Position numbers and translations under genes: made by a program
Shown here: positions 58,226 through 64,000 of the stretch, piece by piece
Layout of the letters: every line of letters starts with the position of its first letter
How positions within the stretch are numbered: the first letter of the stretch is position 1
Source: Planctomycetota bacterium
GTDB taxonomy: Bacteria; Planctomycetota; UBA1135; GCA-002686595
Direction: 5' to 3'
NCBI GenBank assembly: GCA_028278425.1
Contig: JANQEJ010000331.1
Span: 1-64,000 of the forward strand
DNA length: 64,000 bases
Notes under the pieces: model-generated
What the model saw: only the letters and a program-made list of their open reading frames with translations
The model's database searches: none
What the model was told of the DNA's origin: nothing

Positions 58226-59035
58226 TTGGGAAAGCGTCTCGTCCTCTTCGCCGTCCTGTTCGCCGGCGCTCTTGTCGTCGGGTTGTTCTCCAAAGCCTGG
58301 TACGTACGCGACAGCTCGGCTTCGGCGCCGCCGATCGGACTGAGAGCGTCGGGACGGCCCAGCGAGAGCCCGGTCCACCGCGTACCAGCGGAGCCGGAAG
58401 CCGTCGCGCCTTCCGAGGCGCGGCCAAGAACGAAGCGCGAGATCCTCGCGGAGTACTGGGGCACGGAGTGGGCAGCGCTGGAAGGCATGATCGAGGAGCG
58501 CGTCACCGATCTCGACTCACACGCCACGGCCGGCTTGCCGCGTCCATGGGAGGAAGTCGAGGCGCAGGCAGCACAAGCGGTTCTCGGAAACCGCGAAGAG
58601 GTACTGCGGTTCCTCTATGCGAGCTTCCCGATCGAGCTCACCGAAGCGGATCTCTCCGGGAAGCTCAATCCGGAGCGGAAAGAGCTCACACCCGACCAGC
58701 TCGCTGAACTCCACGCCTTGGCGGACACCTTCGAAGCCGAGCTAAAGGACGCCGTCCAGGGAGCGTTGCAAGCCGAGCTGGCCTACCGGCGGCGCGTCTG
58801 GGAAGAGGGCCTCTACGCCGCCGGCCCCTTCTGTCCCATCCCCGGCTCCGAGCCTTCCCAGCGGATTCACGAAATGGGTCCGGGAACGATGGTCAGCTTC
58901 GGAGGAGGTGGTTGGGAGGTGTCGTTCCGGGTCGATCCGCGAGGAGATCTCGACTACGAGCGCTCGCTCGCCAAGGCCCAAGGCGTCGTGGATGCGCGCG
59001 CTGAGGCCTTGCGGCTGCAGATGGCGCACTACTGA
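58226..59035 (+). CDS. Membrane-anchored uncharacterised protein
   Basis: 269 residues from TTG 58226 (AAGGA six bases upstream); GTG 58190 is an alternative. The N-terminus GKRLVLFAVLFAGALVVGLF is a signal-anchor. A Pro/Ser-rich linker leads to a helical, acidic periplasmic domain (TKREILAEYWGTEWAALEGM, AAQAVLGNREEVLRFLYASF, LTPDQLAELHALADTFEAEL) and a C-terminal beta segment (GTMVSFGGGGWEVSFRVDPR). No family recognised. It ends two bases before the convergent EamA gene. Confidence 0.6.
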   Translation: MGKRLVLFAVLFAGALVVGLFSKAWYVRDSSASAPPIGLRASGRPSESPVHRVPAEPEAVAPSEARPRTKREILAEYWGTEWAALEGMIEERVTDLDSHATAGLPRPWEEVEAQAAQAVLGNREEVLRFLYASFPIELTEADLSGKLNPERKELTPDQLAELHALADTFEAELKDAVQGALQAELAYRRRVWEEGLYAAGPFCPIPGSEPSQRIHEMGPGTMVSFGGGGWEVSFRVDPRGDLDYERSLAKAQGVVDARAEALRLQMAHY

Positions 59036-59036
59036 T

Positions 59037-59867
59037 TCAGCGCCGGATCGCGAGCCCCACGCCCCCAAGAGTCAGGAGCGCCGCGACGACCAGACGCGCC
59101 GTCAATGCCTCGCCGAGCAGCAGGATTCCGCCGACCGCCGCGATCGCCGGAACCAGGAGCTGGACGACCGCCGCGCTGGTGCGCGTGTGTCCGCGCAGCG
59201 CCGCGTACCAGAGGACGTAACCCATGCCCGAGGTCAGCGCGCCCGAGGTGACGGCGAGCGCGACGCCGCCCGTGGAAAGCGACGTTTCGCGGACGAAGAG
59301 CAGCGCGAGCGCCCCCACCGGCGCCGCCATCAGGAAGTTGCGCGCCGTCGCCACCGCCGGCTCCGACGCTCCGCGCCCGAGCAGCGAGTAGACGCCCCAC
59401 GCCACGCCCGCGCCCGCCATCAGCGCCGCGCCCAGGGGGTCCGGCGCCGTTACGCCCGGAGCGACGAGCCAGACGACGCCCGCGAGCGCGGCGACGATGC
59501 CGACGGCCTGGAGCGCCTTCGGCCGCTCTCCTCGCGCCCACCCGACGCCGAGCATTGTGAGCTGCACGAACCCGAAGAGCAGAAGCGCCCCCGTTCCCGC
59601 GTCGAGCGTGACGTAGGAGAACGAGAACCCCACCGCGTACGCGACGAGCGCGAGGGCGGCGCTCGGCCGCCACGCGACACCTGCTCCGCGCAACCGCGCG
59701 AAGGGCAGGAGCGCCACCGCTCCGCTCGCGAGGCGAAGCGCCGTGAAGCTCGCCGGATCGATCGCTTCTTCCGCCAGCGCCGCACGGCAGAGGATCGAGT
59801 TCGCGGCGAACGCGATCAGCGTCAGGCCCGTGAGCAGGACCGTCGTGGCAAGGCGGGGAGTCGGCAC
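59037..59867 (-). CDS. EamA/DMT-family transporter
   Basis: 276 residues with ten predicted membrane helices arranged as two five-helix EamA repeats (about 5-135 and 145-275). The first contains ANSILCRAALAE and FTALRLASGAVALLPF; the second has the corresponding MAGAGVAWGVYSLLGRGAS and ALTSGMGYVLWYAALRG. Likely an inner-membrane exporter of metabolites. It lies 15 bp after the His-rich sensor gene and could be a target or part of the sigma-controlled unit. Substrate unknown. Confidence 0.9.
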   Translation of the reverse strand: MPTPRLATTVLLTGLTLIAFAANSILCRAALAEEAIDPASFTALRLASGAVALLPFARLRGAGVAWRPSAALALVAYAVGFSFSYVTLDAGTGALLLFGFVQLTMLGVGWARGERPKALQAVGIVAALAGVVWLVAPGVTAPDPLGAALMAGAGVAWGVYSLLGRGASEPAVATARNFLMAAPVGALALLFVRETSLSTGGVALAVTSGALTSGMGYVLWYAALRGHTRTSAAVVQLLVPAIAAVGGILLLGEALTARLVVAALLTLGGVGLAIRR

Positions 59868-59882
59868 GCGCCGAAGAGGGTA

Positions 59883-60281
59883 CTAATCGGGCGGAGTGCC
59901 GGCCCTCAAGTGCTCCTCGATCCGTTGGCGAAGCCGTTGCCAGTCCTCGAGCTGATCCGCGGAGAGCGTGGACTCGATCCGCTCCAACCCCCCGCCGACG
60001 ATGCCCTCGATCTCCTCGACGTGCTCGTTCTTGAAGCGCAGCAGGTCGAGGTGGACGTCGCCGATGATCTCCGCGATCGCTTCCTCTTGCTCCGCGTCGA
60101 GGTCGAGCTCCCAGTCGAGGAGCTGAACCGCCGCGCCTTCGAAGCGGTGCGGGTGTCCGTGGAAGGCGCCCATGAGATGGTGGACGTAGCCGAAGGCGCC
60201 GGCCAGGCCGGTGACGACGCCGAACACGAAGATGGCGACCATCCCGATCCAGACGCGCCAGGTTCCTCGCTTCTTCGCCAT
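59883..60281 (-). CDS. Membrane-anchored periplasmic His-rich sensor (CnrX/CpxP-like)
   Basis: 132 residues. One N-terminal signal-anchor (VWIGMVAIFVFGVVTGLAG, about 10-31), directly followed by a His cluster (GYVHHLMGAFHGHPHRFEG: His34, 35, 41, 43, 45), then a helical hairpin of the CpxP/Spy/CnrX kind (LDLDAEQEEAIAEIIGDVHL, DLLRFKNEHVEEIEGIV, TLSADQLEDWQRLRQRIEEH). In CnrX, His residues near the membrane bind Ni or Co and relieve the anti-sigma factor. The gene directly abuts the anti-sigma-like gene. Metal identity unknown. Confidence 0.75.
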   Translation of the reverse strand: MAKKRGTWRVWIGMVAIFVFGVVTGLAGAFGYVHHLMGAFHGHPHRFEGAAVQLLDWELDLDAEQEEAIAEIIGDVHLDLLRFKNEHVEEIEGIVGGGLERIESTLSADQLEDWQRLRQRIEEHLRAGTPPD

Positions 60282-60599
60282 CTAGAAGACCAGGAAGAGC
60301 TCGAGGAAGGACTCCGGCGTGGCGCGCATCAGCGCGTAGAGCTCGCCGGTCGAGGTCGCGCCGATGCCGGCCGAGAACAGCAGGGAAAGAAGCGCGAGCG
60401 CGGCGGCCGCCATGGCGCCGATGCGGACCGCGCGCTCGTTCGACGACCAAAGCGGCGCCTCCGGAGCCTCGCCGGCGCGAGCGCGGACCTCCCCCATCAC
60501 ACCGTCCTTCCAGTCCGCCGGAAGCGAAGCCGGTGGAGTCGACTGCCGCGCCTCGATCAGGCGCGCTTCCATCTCGTCGAGCTCGCGTTCGTCCTTCAT
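60282..60599 (-). CDS. Probable membrane anti-sigma factor (CnrY-like position)
   Basis: 105 residues. The N-terminal cytoplasmic part is acidic and helical (KDERELDEMEARLIEARQST), then a polar linker, one membrane helix (AVRIGAMAAAALALLSLLF, about 56-78) and a short periplasmic tail. ATG 60599 overlaps the sigma gene's TGA (ATGA, 60599-60596), and the stop directly adjoins the sensor's ATG. No zinc-finger HxxxCxxC is present. The role is inferred from position, size and topology. Confidence 0.7.
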   Translation of the reverse strand: MKDERELDEMEARLIEARQSTPPASLPADWKDGVMGEVRARAGEAPEAPLWSSNERAVRIGAMAAAALALLSLLFSAGIGATSTGELYALMRATPESFLELFLVF

Positions 60600-61162
60600 G
60601 GCCGCTTCCTCGCTTCCGGAAGGGCTCGCTCGATGCGCTCGCGGAGACGGCCGCGCGCGCGGTGGGCGCGCACCTTGACCTTCGATTCGGTCCACTCGAG
60701 CAATTGCGCCGACTCCTTCACGCTCAGGCCCTCGAAGTATACCAGCGTCAACACCTGTCGATCCTCAAGCTCGAGCCCGCCGAGGGCCCACTCGAGGAGC
60801 TCGCGGTCGTCCAACGGCTCGCCCGCTTCCGCCGGAGGAAGCTCGTCCTCGGGCAACGCCTCGCCGCTTCGGTCGCGCTCGCGATACTCCCTGCGCCAGA
60901 AGTCGCTGCAACAGCGCAGCGCGATCCGCGTGAGCCAGTGCTCGAAGGGGTGCGTCGCCGCATAGCCCGCGAGCGAGACGTACGCGGCGACGAAGACCTC
61001 GTGCGCGACCTCGGCGCCGCGCGCGCGCGGGACGTTGCGCGCGACGACGCGCAAAACGTGTCCCGTGTAGCGGTCGACGAGCGTCTCGAACGCGTCGACG
61101 TCGCCGTCGAGCACGCGGCGGATCACCGCTTCGTCGTCGTTCGAGGGCTCCCTGGATCGCAT
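60596..61162 (-). CDS. ECF sigma factor (first of a sigma/anti-sigma/sensor set)
   Basis: 188 residues. Region 2: DVDAFETLVDRYTGHVLRVV, AEVAHEVFVAAYVSLAGY, HPFEHWLTRIALRCCSDFWR. Region 4: LELEDRQVLTLVYFEGLSVK, ESAQLLEWTESKVKVRAHRA. The acidic linker between them is proline-rich. It is followed by the membrane anti-sigma-like and periplasmic sensor genes with overlapping or adjoining codons, so a transmembrane signalling unit is likely. A terminator-like hairpin separates it from the Spy/CpxP-like gene upstream. Confidence 0.9.
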   Translation of the reverse strand: MRSREPSNDDEAVIRRVLDGDVDAFETLVDRYTGHVLRVVARNVPRARGAEVAHEVFVAAYVSLAGYAATHPFEHWLTRIALRCCSDFWRREYRERDRSGEALPEDELPPAEAGEPLDDRELLEWALGGLELEDRQVLTLVYFEGLSVKESAQLLEWTESKVKVRAHRARGRLRERIERALPEARKRP

Positions 61163-61177
61163 CGATGGCTCGTGCCG

Positions 61178-61213
61178 CGCGCGCTCCCGCGGATTGTCCG
61201 GCGGGAGCGCGCG
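61178..61213 (-). terminator. 13-bp GC hairpin between Spy-like gene and sigma gene
   Basis: CGCGCGCTCCCGC (61178-61190) pairs perfectly with GCGGGAGCGCGCG (61201-61213) around a 10-nt loop. It lies just after the Spy-like stop and before the sigma ATG on the minus strand; with no T run it may terminate partially. Confidence 0.6.
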
Positions 61214-61230
61214 TGCGGCAATCGCGCGAG

Positions 61231-61752
61231 CTACCGATGGCGCTCGATCCAGGCCGCGAGAGACTTCTCGGCCGCTTGCACATGGTCCGCGAGGCGCGGC
61301 GGACCGCCGTGATGGAGCGCGTGCACCTTCTCGAGCTGCTCCGGCGTCAGGACGCCGTGGACGTCGCGCATCAGCCTCGCGAGCGTGACGGCCAGCTCCT
61401 CCTGCGCGGCGCCGACCTTCTTGCCGGCCGCGCGCAGGCCGGCCTCGTCGAGGTCCCTCGCGTGGAGAGCGGCGAACTCCTCGTCGAAGGCCTCAGCGAG
61501 CGTCTTCGCGCGCGGGATGATCTTGCTGGAGTGGAGCAGGCTCGCCACCTCGCTCCGCTGCTCCTGCGTCAGGTCCAATCGATCCGCCAGCGCGTCGAGG
61601 TGCGCGGCCAGGTCACCGTGCCTCGCGTGCTTGCCGTGCACGAGCTCGACGAGCCGGCGGTGCACGTCGCCGTGGTCCGAGGCCAGGGGGAGGGCCGCCG
61701 CGAGGCCCGCTCCGACGAGGACCAGCGCTCCGACCGACAGTGCGAGTTTCAT
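61231..61752 (-). CDS. Spy/CpxP-like periplasmic protein
   Basis: 173 residues. Signal peptide MKLALSVGALVLVGAGLAAA. Helical periplasmic body with two LTxEQ-type motifs typical of Spy/CpxP: LTQEQRSEVASLLH (about 62-75) and LTPEQLEKVHALHH (about 136-149). His-rich stretches (HRRLVELVHGKHARHGD, HALHHGG) may bind metal. It lies 68 bp upstream of the sigma/anti-sigma/sensor set on the same strand and may be part of the same metal- or envelope-stress response. Its start faces the second sigma gene. Confidence 0.82.
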   Translation of the reverse strand: MKLALSVGALVLVGAGLAAALPLASDHGDVHRRLVELVHGKHARHGDLAAHLDALADRLDLTQEQRSEVASLLHSSKIIPRAKTLAEAFDEEFAALHARDLDEAGLRAAGKKVGAAQEELAVTLARLMRDVHGVLTPEQLEKVHALHHGGPPRLADHVQAAEKSLAAWIERHR

Positions 61753-61873
61753 GGAAGTGCCTCCGTGTGTCCGCTTCGCGGCGCGCGAGCCCGTCCCGCG
61801 CGCTCGGAGGCTTGATCGCGTGCCCCGCGGCCGGGGTTACGAGAAAACCCGAAGTCGCGTGTAGATTAGGAGT

Positions 61874-62464
61874 GTGTCCCCCAGAGAGCGCGACACCGAC
61901 GGCGCGTTCGTGGAACAGGTCCTCGCCGGCGATCGCGAAGCCGTGCGGCGCTTCGTCGAGCGAATGAGATGCGTCCCCCGGATCCTGGTGCGCAAGAACG
62001 CGCAGCTCGGACGCCCCCTGTCGGACCACGAGATCGAGGACCTCGGGCAGGAAGTCCTGGCGGCGCTCTGGCGCAAGCTGCCCCAGTACAACGGGACCGC
62101 GGCGCTCGAGACCTGGGCCTACCGCTTCTGCTACCTCGAGCTGATGCGCCACCTGCGCACGAAACACGGCCTGCCGAAGCAGTTGGAGGACCCGCTCGAG
62201 GGCTCGACGCTGGAGCCCCAAGCGCCGCCCCCGCCGAGCCCCGAGGACACCGCGCGCGTGCTCGCCGCCCTGGACGGCATGGACGCCGAGGAGGCGGACG
62301 TGATCCGCCTCAAACACTTTGAGGACATGACCTTCGAAGCCATCGGGGAGCGGCTCGCCCTGTCCCCGAACACCGCCAAGACGCGGTATTACCGCGGATT
62401 GAAGAAACTGGAACGGCTCCTCCGGGAGACAACCGGGGGGAGAGTCCCGCGGAGGGTCACGTGA
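61874..62464 (+). CDS. Sigma-70 family (ECF) factor
   Basis: 196 residues from GTG 61874. Region 2: VEQVLAGDREAVRRFVERMR, HEIEDLGQEVLAALWRKLPQ, ALETWAYRFCYLELMRHLRT; the start motif MRCVPRILVRKN shows some departure from canonical ECF. Region 4: LDGMDAEEADVIRLKHFEDM then TFEAIGERLALSPNTAKTRY. It overlaps the next gene by GTGA (62461-62464) and is the head of a cassette with a membrane protein and a helical-repeat protein. It is divergent from the Spy-like gene (about 120 bp). Confidence 0.9.
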   Translation: MSPRERDTDGAFVEQVLAGDREAVRRFVERMRCVPRILVRKNAQLGRPLSDHEIEDLGQEVLAALWRKLPQYNGTAALETWAYRFCYLELMRHLRTKHGLPKQLEDPLEGSTLEPQAPPPPSPEDTARVLAALDGMDAEEADVIRLKHFEDMTFEAIGERLALSPNTAKTRYYRGLKKLERLLRETTGGRVPRRVT

Positions 62465-63093
62465 CCGGCCGACCCGAAGACCATGACGAGCTCTTGCGCG
62501 AGCTTCGCTCGCTCGCCGACGACCCGGCGGAGGCCGAGGAGTTGATCCGCACCGCCGGCCTGCTCGACACGATCGGCGCCGAGGAACGCGAGGACCTCGA
62601 GGCGGTGGGCGAGATGGAACCGGCTTCCTGGGAGCACCGCGTCGACGAGATCCTGGGTACCAAGGCCCGAGGCCGAAACGGCGGTGCGGACGCGACCGCC
62701 CGCACGCTGCGCGTCCTCGCTGGGATCGCGGCGGCCGCCGCGGTCCTTCTTCTCGCGCTCTACCTCTGGCCCGGCGCGAAGGAGGAGGACCCCGGCAGCG
62801 TGCTCGGCGACGGCAAGATCGAGCTCGTCGCCCCCGCCGGCGACGTCGACGCTTGGGGCGAGTTCCGGTGGACCGGACCCGATCCGGGCCGCGGCCGCTA
62901 CGAGGTCCTGATCTATCGGGGCGACGACCCCGCCGCGCCGCCGATCGCGCGCGGGACGAACTTGAAGGAGTTGCGATGGGTTCCGACGGAAGACACGGGC
63001 GCGTGGCCCGCCGAGATCCTCTGGGAGGTGCGCCTGCTCGACCAGACGGGCGAGCTCGAGGCCTCGGCCGACGCGCGGGCACGCTTGCGCTAG
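62461..63093 (+). CDS. Membrane protein coupled to sigma gene (putative anti-sigma)
   Basis: 210 residues. Cytoplasmic helical N-terminus (about 1-75: DELLRELRSLADDPAEAEEL, EEREDLEAVGEMEPASWEHR), one membrane helix (VLAGIAAAAAVLLLALYLW, about 84-103), then a beta-rich extracytoplasmic domain (KIELVAPAGDVDAWGEFRWT, GRYEVLIYRGDDPAAPP, EILWEVRLLDQTGELEAS) resembling a fibronectin/Ig fold. GTG 62461 overlaps the sigma stop. There is no zinc-binding anti-sigma motif. The role as anti-sigma is inferred from coupling and topology. Confidence 0.75.
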   Translation: MTGRPEDHDELLRELRSLADDPAEAEELIRTAGLLDTIGAEEREDLEAVGEMEPASWEHRVDEILGTKARGRNGGADATARTLRVLAGIAAAAAVLLLALYLWPGAKEEDPGSVLGDGKIELVAPAGDVDAWGEFRWTGPDPGRGRYEVLIYRGDDPAAPPIARGTNLKELRWVPTEDTGAWPAEILWEVRLLDQTGELEASADARARLR

Positions 63094-64000
63094 CCCTCGC
63101 TTTGCTCGCCGCGCCGAGCGCGGCCCAGACGCGCAGCGAGCTGATGGCGAAGGTCGATCAGCTCGACCGGCAGGCGCGCCAGGGGAACGCGGCCGAGCAG
63201 TCGCTCGCTTTCGCCGAGCTGCTCGAGCTGATCGACGTCCTCGACGGGCGCATCGAGGAGGCCGCGAGCGACTACGAAGCGAAGAGCTACGCTCTCCCGC
63301 GCTTCCTTTCCTACCGCGCGCTGGGCACGTACCACACCGGCGAAACGCTCGACGTCCGTCTCGGGTGGTTCGAGGAGGGCATCCGGAGCACCGACGTCCT
63401 CGGCAACCACGAGATGATGGCGAACGCGCGCTTCATGAAGGGCGAGCTCCTGCTCGGCTTCGGGCGCACACGCGCGGCGCGCGAGGTGTTCCTCGAGACG
63501 CTCGAGGTCGCGCCGGAGGCGGAGAAGACGCTGCCGGCCGTGCTCTACGGTTTGTGCGAGACCGAGGCGCGGCTGGCGCTCTACGACCAGGCGCTCCAAC
63601 GCTGCGACGAGGTCGAGGCGGCGGTCGATCCCGATGGGAAGCTCGCAAAGCTCAAGTTCCGCGTGGCGGGCACGCGCGGGCAGATCTACCTCGAGCTAGG
63701 CCTGCCCGACCTGGCGGCGCCGCAGATCGAGGAGGAGGCGCGCGGGATCGACGACCTCGCCGCGCGCGGCGGCGGGACGTTCAAGGACTTCATCGCGTCC
63801 GACGTGCATCGCGCCAACCTCGCGGTCGTCAGCGGGAACCACGAGCAGGCGCTCGAGCTCGTCGACGCCATGCTCGCGAACGAGGCGCGGTATCCCGAGG
63901 GCTCCTTTGGCCGCGGCGTTCTCCTCGCGGCCAAGGCCGAGTCGCTGGTCTTCCTCGAGCGCGCCGATCCCGGGCGCGAGCGGCGCGCGGAGGAGTTCCT
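63003..64000 (+). CDS. Secreted helical-repeat (TPR-like) protein, 3' end beyond window
   Basis: At least 332 codons, open to base 64000. A hydrophobic export signal (AGTLALALALLAAPSAAQ) precedes helical repeats: SELMAKVDQLDRQARQGNAA, LAFAELLELIDVLDGRIEEA, NARFMKGELLLGFGRTRAAR then EVFLETLEVAP, LPAVLYGLCETEARLALYDQ, QIYLELGLPDLAAPQIEEEA. These are TPR-like pairs. The start is uncertain: GTG 63003 overlaps the membrane gene by about 91 bp, but no closer start fits the signal. Sigma, membrane protein and TPR proteins in this order often end in a CHAT protease domain in related bacteria; that part would lie outside the window. Confidence 0.7.
   Translation, partial: MARRDPLGGAPARPDGRARGLGRRAGTLALALALLAAPSAAQTRSELMAKVDQLDRQARQGNAAEQSLAFAELLELIDVLDGRIEEAASDYEAKSYALPRFLSYRALGTYHTGETLDVRLGWFEEGIRSTDVLGNHEMMANARFMKGELLLGFGRTRAAREVFLETLEVAPEAEKTLPAVLYGLCETEARLALYDQALQRCDEVEAAVDPDGKLAKLKFRVAGTRGQIYLELGLPDLAAPQIEEEARGIDDLAARGGGTFKDFIASDVHRANLAVVSGNHEQALELVDAMLANEARYPEGSFGRGVLLAAKAESLVFLERADPGRERRAEEF

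Noticed and set aside
1-64000. tRNA, rRNA, insertion sequences, integrase or attachment sites
   Set aside because: I looked for T-loop-like words, long terminal inverted repeats and transposase/integrase motifs and found none; absence by eye is not proof.

Overview
The window is very GC-rich, densely coding bacterial chromosome. I find no rRNA, tRNA, CRISPR array, insertion sequence or phage module. The gene content points to Planctomycetota or a similar lineage: a Ser/Thr kinase with a DWG motif and a C-terminal formylglycine-generating-enzyme-like domain beside an ECF sigma factor, three further sigma-like genes, many lipoproteins and secreted beta-helix, kelch and all-beta proteins, frequent GTG/TTG starts, and 4-nt start/stop overlaps as the usual way of joining genes. 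This assignment is inference; no marker gene is present to settle it.

Layout. 1-5.6 kb: nucleoside salvage (purine nucleoside phosphorylase cut by the left edge, NupC-type transporter, pyrimidine-nucleoside phosphorylase, phosphopentomutase), with an opposite-strand secreted beta-helix gene in the middle. 5.7-16.4 kb: mostly uncharacterised genes, including a lipoprotein with an STN-like domain, a flavoprotein disulfide reductase, a cytochrome c'-like lipoprotein, a squalene/phytoene-synthase relative lacking its second Asp-rich motif, a DUF2335 membrane protein and a 1022-residue lipoprotein with four tandem beta domains plus a beta-helix. 16.4-30 kb: a surface-polysaccharide locus. A minus-strand run (methyltransferase, two GT2 enzymes, SGNH hydrolase, O-antigen ligase, Alg14-like and Alg13-like halves, an unknown and a DinB protein) faces away from a plus-strand run (PP2C phosphatase with cNMP-binding domain, GT4-like enzyme, WecC, WecB).

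30-39.3 kb: a PLP threonine dehydratase-like enzyme, a sigma-like protein with a very long N-terminal region followed by an unknown 533-residue protein, a serine hydrolase, then polysaccharide export genes (Wza-like lipoprotein, Wzz/GumC-like co-polymerase, and a kinase-like ATPase whose Walker A lysine is missing). 39.3-49.9 kb: DinB proteins, an amidohydrolase, a two-domain fasciclin protein, a compact CarH-like B12 regulator/small ORF/SDR operon whose SDR is frameshifted, an acyl-CoA dehydrogenase, DUF6940 and kelch proteins.

50-64 kb: signalling. It holds the sigma factor plus STPK-FGE pair, an alpha/alpha-toroid protein, a DUF4062-ACT-ACT protein convergent with a class III nucleotide cyclase, a 26-residue Cys-rich lipopeptide, a sigma/anti-sigma/His-rich periplasmic sensor set resembling CnrH-CnrY-CnrX followed by an EamA exporter, a Spy/CpxP-like protein, and a second sigma/membrane protein/helical-repeat cassette running off the right edge. 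The window therefore combines envelope polysaccharide synthesis with several envelope-to-transcription circuits. The cyclase and the cNMP-binding phosphatase suggest, without proving, a shared second-messenger link.
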